This document shows positions 15,340-24,351 of a DNA stretch of 35,166 bases, one piece after another (position 1 is the first letter of the stretch; each line of letters starts with the position of its first letter). A model generated the notes under the pieces. The model saw only the letters and a list, made by a program, of their open reading frames with translations. It was not told the origin of the DNA and did not search any database. The position numbers were made by a program, and so were the translations under genes. This stretch comes from Anaerolineaceae bacterium (GTDB taxonomy: Bacteria; Chloroflexota; Anaerolineae; Anaerolineales; Anaerolineaceae). The stretch is from the NCBI GenBank assembly GCA_017417055.1, contig JAFPZX010000193.1, positions 1-35,166 on the forward strand, in the 5' to 3' direction.

Positions 15340-17241
15340 TTGGATCTATCAGAACTGGCTGCATATGCCGAAGAAAAATTCAACATCAGGGAACAGTTCA
15401 AATGGACTGATTTTCCTTCTTTTTCTGTTCTCGCCGCACCTTATTCAGGAAAATGGGCCGCGCTGCTGATGCGGCAATCAGATCCCGCTACCGGAAAAAT
15501 CTCTCAGCGCTGCGACATAAAATGCGGCATAGAAAAATTAAATGAACTGAATGAACCTTATCTTTCCCAGCCATTCCGCATGAAAGGCCCCAATTGGCTG
15601 GGCGTCAGTTTTGACGACCGAACGAAACCTGAAGTCGTTTTCCGCTTATTCGACCAGGCTGTATATGCCGGAGAACAAAGCGGATACACCCTTATCATTG
15701 ATTATTCGGAAAGTAATACAGGGGAACAATATAAAGAGACTGCTTTATCCGCGCCATCCCGATCATTTTACTCTCCTGAAACAAATCCCGATATTCCGGA
15801 AAAGATAAGGGAAATGATGCGCCTTTTTAAATATGGAGATAACTCTTTCAACCAGAAATGTAGAAACTTTTATACCCAGGGAAAGTTTATGGAAGATTAT
15901 GAAGAAGACTTTCCCTGGAAAGGTGACTTCAGGCATTATTTCCCGACATACCATGATCTGAACGCGGAACAATTGCGGGGCTACTTCTCCTGGCGGAAAA
16001 ATGCAAGAAAAGGCGTTTATCTGCACATTCCCGTTTCGCTTGCTTACATCTATATATATGAATTACTCAATGGCATTGGCGCCTCATCCGCGGAAGATAC
16101 GCTGCAAAAACTTGAGGATTTTGAAAACGGATTTCTGACATCCGGCATCGGTGATCCGGGAATCCAGGAAAATCTGCACCGCTGGATGTACGAATTCTCA
16201 ATTGTGAATGGAATCCCTGCTGAAACAACAAGGAAATACATTGATCAGGATATTCTTCGCAAAGACAAAGCGATTCTGAACCTCAAGGAACCGCAAAACC
16301 ATACAGACGACGAAATATTTGATTCTATTTGTGCCTTTTCCGGAGATAAATTAAAACTTTCTCCTGTAATAACAAAATTTACGCAAAAAGGGATCCATTT
16401 GTTCGCGGAGGTCTGGCGTTACGCGTCGCAATTTTATTCGTATAAAGGGCAAACCTTATTTACCACTTGTTTTGGCAATCAAAATTCTTTCCATTGGTAT
16501 CCGCTTTCCAATGCTGTTTATTATTGGAAAGATCCACTGCCGGAACATGCCGAATATGAGCTGGATGAATGCCGCAAATTCATCTGCCATTACGGAGTCT
16601 GGCTTGAAAAAAAGTTTGAAAATCTTTATTTTCAAAAGAACCGGTTTCAGGCCTTGTTTCATGAAGCGGACAGGCTGCTGCGTTCCTATTTAAAGACAGG
16701 ACATCCGCTGAAGGAAAAGCCTGAAGAAAGCTGGGCAGCCCCTTACGTGCAGGCAGTCATTGAAATGGACCGCAAAACCGAACTCGAAGCGGCAAAACCA
16801 AAAATCACAATAGATTTCGGAGACCTTGACCGCATCCGTCAGGATGCCCTGCTGACTAGAGACAGTCTCCTGACAGAAGAAGAGATGAACGAATCCGGAA
16901 CAGATGAAATATACAATACAGATATTCAGGATTTTTCGCCGGAAAATGCTGGGCAGGAGAACAATTTACCTGAAGAAGAAACGTCTCAGCAAACCGCCCC
17001 GGGATTGCCGCTTGAACCGATCCATATCAGGATCCTGCAGGCACTTTTGCGGGGAGACTCTGTTGAAATGCTCCTGAAAGAAAATCATTTGATCCCATCG
17101 GTTGTGACCGACACAATCAACGAAATTTTCTTCGATGAGATCGGAGACAGCGTTTTGGAATGTGATGACAGTAAAATCAGTATCGTGGAAGACTATAAAG
17201 AGGATATAATACAATTGCTTGGAGGAAATATCAATGAATGA
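15340..17241 (+). CDS. TerB-N/TerB-C domain protein with YjbR-like N-terminus
   Basis: A 633-residue protein in three parts. Residues 1-120 resemble the MmcQ/YjbR DNA-binding-like fold (GKWAALLM, DIKCG, NWLGVSFDD, then FRLFDQAV). Residues about 154-300 match TerB-N (NSFNQKCRNFYTQGKFMEDY, FPTYHDLNAEQLRGYFSWR, YIYELLNGIG). Residues about 490-633 match TerB-C (helix-rich; TINEIFFDEIGDSVLE, VEDYKEDI at the end). TerB-N/C proteins have been linked to stress and DNA-processing gene clusters. Start is TTG, supported by GAGGTG about 5 nt before and DLSELAAYAEE being a good domain start. It overlaps the ATPase gene by 8 nt. Likely a scaffold or sensor for the ATPase and helicase (inference). Confidence 0.85.
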   Translation: MDLSELAAYAEEKFNIREQFKWTDFPSFSVLAAPYSGKWAALLMRQSDPATGKISQRCDIKCGIEKLNELNEPYLSQPFRMKGPNWLGVSFDDRTKPEVVFRLFDQAVYAGEQSGYTLIIDYSESNTGEQYKETALSAPSRSFYSPETNPDIPEKIREMMRLFKYGDNSFNQKCRNFYTQGKFMEDYEEDFPWKGDFRHYFPTYHDLNAEQLRGYFSWRKNARKGVYLHIPVSLAYIYIYELLNGIGASSAEDTLQKLEDFENGFLTSGIGDPGIQENLHRWMYEFSIVNGIPAETTRKYIDQDILRKDKAILNLKEPQNHTDDEIFDSICAFSGDKLKLSPVITKFTQKGIHLFAEVWRYASQFYSYKGQTLFTTCFGNQNSFHWYPLSNAVYYWKDPLPEHAEYELDECRKFICHYGVWLEKKFENLYFQKNRFQALFHEADRLLRSYLKTGHPLKEKPEESWAAPYVQAVIEMDRKTELEAAKPKITIDFGDLDRIRQDALLTRDSLLTEEEMNESGTDEIYNTDIQDFSPENAGQENNLPEEETSQQTAPGLPLEPIHIRILQALLRGDSVEMLLKENHLIPSVVTDTINEIFFDEIGDSVLECDDSKISIVEDYKEDIIQLLGGNINE

Positions 17242-18565
17242 AGAAAACCGAAAAATACCCAGACGAATTGCGCAAACTGTCATTAATTCTCTGAAAGGCG
17301 GCGTCGTTCCCCGCATCGGGCTGCCTTATATCACCGTCGGACGCAAAAACGAAATTGAGGCACTGCTTCATGATGTGGAAATCATCTCCGAAGGCGGCGC
17401 GTCTTTCCGTTTTATTGTCGGTAGATATGGTTCCGGGAAAAGTTTTCTTATTCAAACGATCCGCAATTATGTAATGGAAAAAGGCTTTGTCGTTGCAGAC
17501 GCTGACCTTTCACCGGAAAGAAGGCTGCAGGGAACAAAAGGGCAGGGATTGGCAACCTACCGTGAATTAATTGGAAATCTCTCCACAAAAACCAAACCGG
17601 AAGGCGGCGCTTTGACGCTGGTTCTCGACCGCTGGATCAACAATATCCAATCGGAAGCCGCACAGGAAAACAGCCTGGCGCCCGGTGATCCGGCACTCAC
17701 CAAAGCGGTTGATAAAAAAATATGGGAAGTGACATCCGCTGTCAGTGAACTGGTGCACGGATTTGAGTTTGCGAGACTTCTCTCTGCCTATTACCACGCC
17801 TATATTGAAGGGAATGATGATCTGAAAATGAAAGTCCTGCGCTGGTTCCGCGGAGAATACGGAACGAAACGGGAAGCGAAGGAAGATTTAGGAGTAAATA
17901 TCATCATCAGTGATGATGATTGGTACGACTACATCAAGATTTTCGCCGTTTTCTTCCGTCTGGCCGGCTACACCGGGATGATGATCATGATCGATGAACT
18001 CGTGAATATCTATAAAATTCCCAACACCATTACACGTCAGTATAACTACGAAAAAATGCTGACCATGTATAACGATACACTCCAGGGAAAGGCTAAATAT
18101 CTCGGCATCATTATGGGAGCCACACCGCAGGCAATCGAAGACAAAAGACGCGGTGTTTACAGTTATGAAGCGCTGCGTTCCCGACTGGCAGAGGGAAAAT
18201 TTTCACGGCCGGGTGCCCGGGATTTATTGGCGCCTGTGATCCGCCTGGAACCGCTGACAGCTGAAGAAATGCTGATTCTATGCGAAAAATTAGCGGCGAT
18301 GCATGCCGGTCTGTACGGTTATGAACGGAATATCAGTACGGATGAGCTGGCGGATTTCATCAAGATCGAATATGGTCGTATTGGAGCAGATCAGAATATT
18401 ACGCCGCGGGAAGTTATTCGTGACTTCATCGAACTGCTGGACCTCATCTATCAAAATCCGTCTATGCACATCTCGGAAATTCTGCAATCTGACGAATTTT
18501 CCTACGCGAAATCAGAGGCTGTGTCAGATAATACTGAAAAGGACTTTGCGGAATTTACCATATGA
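17234..18565 (+). CDS. BrxD-like P-loop ATPase
   Basis: A 443-residue ATPase of the BREX ATP-binding (DUF2791/BrxD) family, which acts with the BrxHI helicase in type 2 BREX phage resistance. Walker A is GRYGSGKSF (about 63-71), Walker B MMIMIDEL (about 249-256), sensor-type strand GIIMGATPQ (about 293), followed by YEALRSRL with a likely arginine finger. ATG 17234 is chosen because GGAGGA lies 7-8 nt upstream and overlaps the end of the TerB gene. The stop overlaps the helicase start (ATGA). The pair with the helicase occurs without the other BREX genes, so I call it BrxD-like. Confidence 0.9.
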   Translation: MNEENRKIPRRIAQTVINSLKGGVVPRIGLPYITVGRKNEIEALLHDVEIISEGGASFRFIVGRYGSGKSFLIQTIRNYVMEKGFVVADADLSPERRLQGTKGQGLATYRELIGNLSTKTKPEGGALTLVLDRWINNIQSEAAQENSLAPGDPALTKAVDKKIWEVTSAVSELVHGFEFARLLSAYYHAYIEGNDDLKMKVLRWFRGEYGTKREAKEDLGVNIIISDDDWYDYIKIFAVFFRLAGYTGMMIMIDELVNIYKIPNTITRQYNYEKMLTMYNDTLQGKAKYLGIIMGATPQAIEDKRRGVYSYEALRSRLAEGKFSRPGARDLLAPVIRLEPLTAEEMLILCEKLAAMHAGLYGYERNISTDELADFIKIEYGRIGADQNITPREVIRDFIELLDLIYQNPSMHISEILQSDEFSYAKSEAVSDNTEKDFAEFTI

Positions 18566-20790
18566 ACGTTTTTGACCGCTACGCTCCATTTATTCAGGAT
18601 TGGATCTACCGCTCCGGTTGGCAGACGCTGCGCTCTGTGCAGAATGCCGCGGGAGATGCGATCTTTAATACAGATGAGAATGTTCTCCTGACAGCTTCTA
18701 CTGCTTCAGGAAAAACAGAAGCAGCTTTTTTCCCGATTCTCACGCTTTTGGATGAAGAACCGCCACACAGTGTCGGTGTCCTATATATTGCGCCGCTCAA
18801 AGCTCTCATCAACGACCAATTCGGCAGACTGAATGAGCTTTGCGAAGAGGCAGGGATTTCGGTTTTCCGCTGGCATGGAGATGTTCCGCAGACACAAAAA
18901 CGCAAGCTGCTGCGCAAACCGACAGGAATTCTGCAGATCACACCGGAATCTCTCGAATCTCTGATGATCAACAAGCATATGGAAATTCCATCGCTTTTTG
19001 GGGATCTGCGTTTTATCGTGATCGATGAGATCCACTCCCTTTTACGCGGAGACCGCGGAATGCAGACATTCTGCCTGGTCGAAAGACTCTGCAAGCTTGC
19101 TGGCTGCAGCCCGAGACGGATCGGACTTTCGGCTACGATTGGGGATCCGCAGGCTGCCGGTGTTTTTTTAGCTGCCGGAAGCGGCAGAAAAACCGTCATC
19201 CCTAAAATCGAAGGCGGAAAGGAAGTCTGGCGGCTTTCGATGGAGCATTTCTTCAATACCGCTCCGCAGGCGGATGAAGGAAGGCCCGAGGAAATCACTG
19301 TACCGATCCTTGAAGAACCGACAGACACCGCGCCAAAAGCGGCTGATCCGGGTATCGGCTATATTTTTGAACATACCCGCGGAAAGAAGTGCCTCGTATT
19401 CACCAATTCCCGTGAGGAATGTGAATCGGTCTGTCAGAGTCTCAGGCAATATTGCGAAGTCAACCATGAACCGGAACGGTTCCTGATCCATCATGGAAAT
19501 CTTTCCGCTTCCTACAGGGAAAGCGCCGAAGAGGAGATGAAAGACGATGATTCGTTGATGTCCGTCTGCGCTACAGCCACATTAGAGCTTGGCATCGATA
19601 TCGGCAGGCTGGAACGTGCTTTTCAAATCGATGCGCCTTTTACCGTTTCCGGATTTCTGCAGCGGATGGGCAGAACCGGAAGACGGGGAGCCCCATCCGA
19701 AATGTGGTTCGTGATGAGGGAAGAACACCCGGAAGCCCGGGCGATGCTGCCGGATATGATTCCATGGTACCTGATCCAGGGTATCGCATTGGTCCAGCTG
19801 TATATCGAGGAACGTTTTGTTGAACCGCCCCGGACAGAACGCCTGCCGTACAGCCTGCTTTATCATCAAACCATGAGCACACTTGCCTCCAGCGGGGAAA
19901 TGACAGCGGGCGAATTAGCCTCACGGGTTTTGACGCTTTCCTGTTTTCATCGAGTTACGCAGGATGATTATCGGTTATTATTACAACATTTACTCCAAAT
20001 CGACCATATCATCAAAACCGAAAACAATGGTCTGATCCTTGGCCTTGCCGGAGAACGAGTCGTCAACAGTTACAAGTTTTACGCGGTCTTCCAGGAAAAC
20101 ATTGAATATTCTGTGCGAACCGGTTCGGAAGAGCTCGGCACCATCGTCAAGCCGCCGCCGGTCGGTGATAAGATCGCCATCGCCGGACGGGTCTGGGTCG
20201 TGGAAGAAGTCGACCATAAAAAACATGTAGTCTACTGTACATTAGTGAAAGGGAACATTCCTGCTTATTTTGGCGATGTGGCAGGCGATATCCACACCCG
20301 AATTCTGGAAAAGATGCACAGCATTTTGAACGATGGGAAAACCTATCCGTACCTGATGCGGCATGCCGTCTGCCGTTTGCAGGATGCACGGGAAAGCTTC
20401 CGAAAGTCGGGAATGGCAGAGCATCCGCTGATCCATCTCGGTGGAAAGATGTGGGCGTTGTTCCCCTGGCTGGGCAGTTATGCTTTTCTGGCTCTGGAAC
20501 GCTTTCTGAAGATCCGCTGTGGAGAACGGCTGGGGCTGAAGGGATTGAATCCTTCCCGGCCTTATTACCTACAGTTCACCATGCAGGTAACGGAGGAGGA
20601 ATTCTTTCAAATCACTGCCGAAGAAGCCGCAAAAGACTTTGATCCACTCGAACTGGTTTATCCAAAAGAAGTACCGGTCTTTGAAAAATACGATGAATAC
20701 GTTCCGGAAGAGCTGATTCGGAAAGGGTTTGCGCTCGGTGTGCTGAATGTAGAAGAAATGAAGAAACGAGTCCTGAGCTGGTCTTCGTGA
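18562..20790 (+). CDS. BrxHI/Lhr-like superfamily 2 helicase
   Basis: A 742-residue DEAD/DEAH-type helicase. Motif I TASGKTEA (about 46-53), Ia APLKALINDQ, motif II DEIH (about 154-157), motif III SATIGD (about 191), motif V TATLELGIDIG and motif VI QRMGRTGRRG (about 366-375) are intact, so it should be an active ATP-driven translocase on DNA. The region after residue 400 is Lhr-like, with YKFYAVF and FEKYDEYVPEELI at the C-terminus, and lacks a Cys cluster. ATG overlaps the ATPase stop by one-base-shifted ATGA, so the two are made together. BrxHI is the helicase of type 2 BREX. Here the gene ends just before a family R repeat. Confidence 0.92.
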   Translation: MNVFDRYAPFIQDWIYRSGWQTLRSVQNAAGDAIFNTDENVLLTASTASGKTEAAFFPILTLLDEEPPHSVGVLYIAPLKALINDQFGRLNELCEEAGISVFRWHGDVPQTQKRKLLRKPTGILQITPESLESLMINKHMEIPSLFGDLRFIVIDEIHSLLRGDRGMQTFCLVERLCKLAGCSPRRIGLSATIGDPQAAGVFLAAGSGRKTVIPKIEGGKEVWRLSMEHFFNTAPQADEGRPEEITVPILEEPTDTAPKAADPGIGYIFEHTRGKKCLVFTNSREECESVCQSLRQYCEVNHEPERFLIHHGNLSASYRESAEEEMKDDDSLMSVCATATLELGIDIGRLERAFQIDAPFTVSGFLQRMGRTGRRGAPSEMWFVMREEHPEARAMLPDMIPWYLIQGIALVQLYIEERFVEPPRTERLPYSLLYHQTMSTLASSGEMTAGELASRVLTLSCFHRVTQDDYRLLLQHLLQIDHIIKTENNGLILGLAGERVVNSYKFYAVFQENIEYSVRTGSEELGTIVKPPPVGDKIAIAGRVWVVEEVDHKKHVVYCTLVKGNIPAYFGDVAGDIHTRILEKMHSILNDGKTYPYLMRHAVCRLQDARESFRKSGMAEHPLIHLGGKMWALFPWLGSYAFLALERFLKIRCGERLGLKGLNPSRPYYLQFTMQVTEEEFFQITAEEAAKDFDPLELVYPKEVPVFEKYDEYVPEELIRKGFALGVLNVEEMKKRVLSWSS

Positions 20791-20887
20791 TTCTTAGAAG
20801 GTACTGATTCATTGTGTTCCGGGATGGTCTTGCGTTGTACGCAAAACCATCCCCGTCCTCTCAATTCATTGAGTTTCTGAGCTAAAG
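20791..20887. repeat. Family R stem-loop repeat, copy 5, also a probable bidirectional terminator
   Basis: The left end TTCTTAGAAGGTACTGATTC begins directly after the helicase stop codon. The right end TCAATTCATTGAGTTTCTGAG completes an imperfect outer stem. Inside is a strong hairpin GGGATGGTCTTGCG (20821-20834) / CGCAAAACCATCCC (20840-20853) with loop TTGTA. It lies between convergent genes (helicase and PBP2), so it may end transcription from both sides. Confidence 0.6.
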
Positions 20888-20909
20888 AAGACAGGCCGAA
20901 TTAACGCTT

Positions 20910-22988
20910 TTATAAATTCGTTCCGGCGACTTCGGCGTCGTACTCTTTGAGCAGAAAATAATTGTCGATCACACGCCGGACCGGATAAGCAGCCAGGTAC
21001 GCACCTTCACGTCCGTTATAGACAAATACGACGACGACAATTTCCGGTGCGCTGTACGGTGCATATCCCGCGGTCCATGCATGAGCAGGCCAGGAACCAA
21101 ACTGACATAGACCCTTTGCGTTCGCAATATCATCACAATATTCAGCTGTACCCGTTTTTGCTGAAGCCTCATGCGTTTCTCCCGCAAAAGCTTCTTCGGC
21201 AGTTCCGCCGGGCTGAGGAACACGCCGCAGACCCTTCCGTGTCTCCTCAATGACCCAGGGCTCAACGGTTTTGTACTCCCCTGTCCCGACTCCGTTTTCA
21301 TCATAAATCTGGATCCGCGGATCTTTAGTGATATCCCAATGCATCTGCGGCGTGAACGGCAAAACCGTGTTGCCGCGCTCGTCAAGAATTTCGCGGATCA
21401 GTGTCGGTTTAACATGAACACCATTAGCCGCCACCGTCGCGAATGCCCCCAGCACCTGAATCGGCGTCGCGGTAACATATCCCTGTCCCATGGAAGCCAG
21501 ATAGGTGTCACCTGTTGCCCAGGCTTCACCCTGATTCACACGCTTCCAGGTCGTGGTCGGAATCAGACCGTCTTCTTCACCGTCCAGCTCGATTCCGGAA
21601 TATTGATCATAACCGAGCGCACGTGCATATTCTCCGAGCCGGTCAATTCCCAAACCCTGAGGAACCTCGGTTCCATAACCGCCGCCGACTTTGTTGAAAT
21701 AAATATTACAGGACCAGGCCAGCGCATGCTGATAGTCAACCTGCCCATGTCCGGTACGCAAGTGACAAACATATTCCTGCGTAGAACCCGGATCGTTCGG
21801 CGAATAACGCTGTTCCATAAAAATGGATCCCGGGTCAAACACATACTGATCCGGCGCGACAACGTGCTCGTTCATGGCGCCGATCCCGGTCACGATTTTA
21901 AATACGGAGCCCGGCGGCTGGGCAACCTGAGTCGCGTGATTCATCAATGGTCTGGACTGGTCAACTGAAAGCTGTTGGTAATAATAAGCAGGAATATAAC
22001 GCGTCATCCGGTTATTTTCAAATGTGGGTTCACTGACCATCGCCAAAACTTCACCGGTCTGCGGATTCATGGCAATACCGGCAGCATCTTCCGTGATGAT
22101 ACCGGTCAGGGAAACGCGGTTATAAAAATTCATCGTATCGATCATCGCTGCACGCATAACGTTCTGAAGACGTACGTCAATGGTAAGCATAATGTTATAT
22201 CCCGGGACAGGATCACGGGGAGGTTCCAGGTCACGGGTCTGCAGTCCGCCGACATCAATTTCTACCACCCGGCGTCCGTTCTTCCCGGAAAGAATATCCT
22301 GAAGTGAAGATTCCACACCCGCATATCCATATTGGTCGGATTCCACCAAAAAGCCCTTTTCCCGCATTTCGTCCTGCATCATTTCCGGGATCGGGCCGAG
22401 AAAACCGATAATTTCTGCGGTAGAATAACCTGTCGGATATTCACGAATCGAATTGACCCGAACCCCGACACCCGGCATTTCCGCTGCTTTTTCCTGTACG
22501 ACCATGGCAAGCTCTTTGCTGACATCACAGACGATCCCGGTCGCATCATAAGGGGAAAGAGAACTGGCAATATAGACGACCTGTGAAATGCCGAAGTCTG
22601 TTCCACATTCACTGTACATACGGACCGTTTCATCGTTGATTTCACCATTATTCACCGGAACATCAATCAGTTGGGAAAGTTTTCGATAAACTTCCTGCGT
22701 ATCTCCGTCATCGTCGGGCAGGTCAGCGGGCGTAATGGTTATATCATAAGTCGCGGTATTTCTTGCAAGAACTACTCCGTTGCGGTCAAAAATAATTCCG
22801 CGTTTGGTCTGTTCACGGACAATGGTAATACGGTTTTCATCTGCCAGGTCCAGATAATAATCACCATCAAGAATCTGGATCGTAAACAGACGGTATACAT
22901 AAAACAGCATAACCCCGAAAAAAACAATCAGGAACCCGATCAAACGCGGACTGTGTCCTGCCAATTTATTCTCACTTGGACCGTTCAT
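20910..22988 (-). CDS. mrdA: Penicillin-binding protein 2, peptidoglycan transpeptidase
   Basis: A 692-residue class B PBP that cross-links peptidoglycan during cell elongation, anchored by one N-terminal membrane helix (about residues 15-35). The dimerisation domain follows (RGIIFDRNGVVLARN). The transpeptidase motifs are complete: S361-VFK (PPGSVFKI), S426-CN and K611-TG (AKTGTAEY). It overlaps mreD by 4 nt (ATGA) and has GAGGAA before its ATG. It is last in the mre operon. No rodA follows in this window. Confidence 0.95.
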   Translation of the reverse strand: MNGPSENKLAGHSPRLIGFLIVFFGVMLFYVYRLFTIQILDGDYYLDLADENRITIVREQTKRGIIFDRNGVVLARNTATYDITITPADLPDDDGDTQEVYRKLSQLIDVPVNNGEINDETVRMYSECGTDFGISQVVYIASSLSPYDATGIVCDVSKELAMVVQEKAAEMPGVGVRVNSIREYPTGYSTAEIIGFLGPIPEMMQDEMREKGFLVESDQYGYAGVESSLQDILSGKNGRRVVEIDVGGLQTRDLEPPRDPVPGYNIMLTIDVRLQNVMRAAMIDTMNFYNRVSLTGIITEDAAGIAMNPQTGEVLAMVSEPTFENNRMTRYIPAYYYQQLSVDQSRPLMNHATQVAQPPGSVFKIVTGIGAMNEHVVAPDQYVFDPGSIFMEQRYSPNDPGSTQEYVCHLRTGHGQVDYQHALAWSCNIYFNKVGGGYGTEVPQGLGIDRLGEYARALGYDQYSGIELDGEEDGLIPTTTWKRVNQGEAWATGDTYLASMGQGYVTATPIQVLGAFATVAANGVHVKPTLIREILDERGNTVLPFTPQMHWDITKDPRIQIYDENGVGTGEYKTVEPWVIEETRKGLRRVPQPGGTAEEAFAGETHEASAKTGTAEYCDDIANAKGLCQFGSWPAHAWTAGYAPYSAPEIVVVVFVYNGREGAYLAAYPVRRVIDNYFLLKEYDAEVAGTNL

Positions 22989-23488
22989 TCTGTTTCCTCA
23001 TTAATATAAATCGTGTTGATCACATCGTTTAAGAACGCATACATCGGAACGGAGAGCAGCAGATTCATCACCAGAGAAGGAACGATGATCTGCCGGAAAG
23101 CTTCCAGATAATTGACATTTGCATTCTGCAGAAAAAGCAGACCTAATGTTCCGACAGAAATTACTAATGTTGCTGTTATTGTAACAAATAACATCAAGAC
23201 CAGCGGCATTTGCCACACCCGCATTTTGATAAAACGGATCATGATCCAGATAAATAAATACATCCACAAATAGCCATTCATCGGCATAGCGCTGATGTAG
23301 GACATGATCAAACCGCCGCCGATCGTCAATATCCAGGAATATTCTGTCCGGTCATTGATGCTCCAGGCAATGATGCACAGTAAAATCAAATCAGGTGTTC
23401 CGCCCATCAAACGGATTTGACCGAAAAACCCAACCTGAATAAACGCTGCTACAGCCAGGATCGGAAGTCCAACGATGATCTCCCACAT
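22985..23488 (-). CDS. mreD: Rod shape-determining protein MreD
   Basis: A 167-residue integral membrane protein with five to six helices, of the size and position of MreD, which links MreC and MreB to wall synthesis. Sequence conservation in MreD is low; features seen are the N-terminal VGLPILAVAAFIQVGFF and the GGTPDLILLCIIAWS and SYISAMPMNG stretches. GGAG lies about 8 nt before ATG 23488, and 5 nt separate it from mreC. Its identity rests mainly on synteny. Confidence 0.9.
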   Translation of the reverse strand: MWEIIVGLPILAVAAFIQVGFFGQIRLMGGTPDLILLCIIAWSINDRTEYSWILTIGGGLIMSYISAMPMNGYLWMYLFIWIMIRFIKMRVWQMPLVLMLFVTITATLVISVGTLGLLFLQNANVNYLEAFRQIIVPSLVMNLLLSVPMYAFLNDVINTIYINEETE

Positions 23489-23493
23489 AAGAG

Positions 23494-24327
23494 CTACTCC
23501 AATGGCCCGATATTCGCCGGTGAGAAGTTCGAAACCACCAGAACTGCCTGCAGCGAATTAAAATCTTCCGCAGGCAGGATAGAAGCAGATTGAAAGATTT
23601 CATTGTTGATCTGGTTGACATTCAAAACCTGTCCGACAATAAAATCAGCAGGGTAATCGCCGCCAAGTCCGGAAGTCTGGATCACCTGCCCCGGTTCCAG
23701 GTTCACATCCTGAGACACCATTTCAATAGTAATGTCCCCCGTAATCGACCCCTGGACCACACATTCGGCATCCGCTTCTACCACTACAGCATTGATCATG
23801 GATGTAGAATCGGTAATCAGCCTCACACGGGAAGCGGAAGCCGTAACCGCATCCACACGACCGACCAGCCCCTTGTTGGTTACCACAGGCATACCCGAAC
23901 GGATTCCGGCATCACTGCCCTGATCAATCAAAATATATTTTAAAAACGGACTGGGGTCTTTCCCGATCACTTTCGCCGGGACATACTGTTCATCCGGGCT
24001 GCTGCGTGCAAACCCCAACAGTGCATACAAAATATCCGCTTCATTCAAGTTTTGCTGCAGTTGAATAATACGGTTCTGCAATTCAGCGATCTGATTCTTC
24101 AGCTCTTCATTTTCCGCAGCCAGAGCGACCTGATCCTGCGAAATCGAAAACAAGTTGATGATAAAGTTCAGCCTTTCCATCAATGTTGACTGGGCTCGGA
24201 CAACCGGCGCCAACACACGGTCGATCGCTTTTGCCATATAACCGCTTAAAGCAAAAAATGCAATACCCAATACAAGAAGGACTAATACAATTTTTTTCCA
24301 GTTTTTGAAATTAATACGTTTCCGCAT
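23494..24327 (-). CDS. mreC: Rod shape-determining protein MreC
   Basis: A 277-residue bitopic protein: membrane helix at about 12-32, a coiled coil with Leu/Ile/Asn heptads at about 65-100 (AAENEELKNQIAELQNRIIQ core), then two beta-barrel subdomains (PFLKYILIDQGSDAGIRSGMPV, GLVGRVDAV) typical of MreC. It forms the outer scaffold of the elongasome with PBP2, consistent with the neighbouring genes. There is no strong ribosome binding site; translation may be coupled to mreB, 24 nt upstream. Confidence 0.94.
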   Translation of the reverse strand: MRKRINFKNWKKIVLVLLVLGIAFFALSGYMAKAIDRVLAPVVRAQSTLMERLNFIINLFSISQDQVALAAENEELKNQIAELQNRIIQLQQNLNEADILYALLGFARSSPDEQYVPAKVIGKDPSPFLKYILIDQGSDAGIRSGMPVVTNKGLVGRVDAVTASASRVRLITDSTSMINAVVVEADAECVVQGSITGDITIEMVSQDVNLEPGQVIQTSGLGGDYPADFIVGQVLNVNQINNEIFQSASILPAEDFNSLQAVLVVSNFSPANIGPLE

Positions 24328-24351
24328 AGTTCTGCGTACTTGTCAGCGGCA

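Noticed and set aside
13839-20790. Complete BREX system
   Set aside because: No PglX methyltransferase, PglZ, BrxC or BrxB is present in the window; only BrxD- and BrxHI-like genes are seen.
21171-21968. 265-codon antisense frame inside mrdA
   Set aside because: It mirrors the PBP2 catalytic region and has no features of its own.
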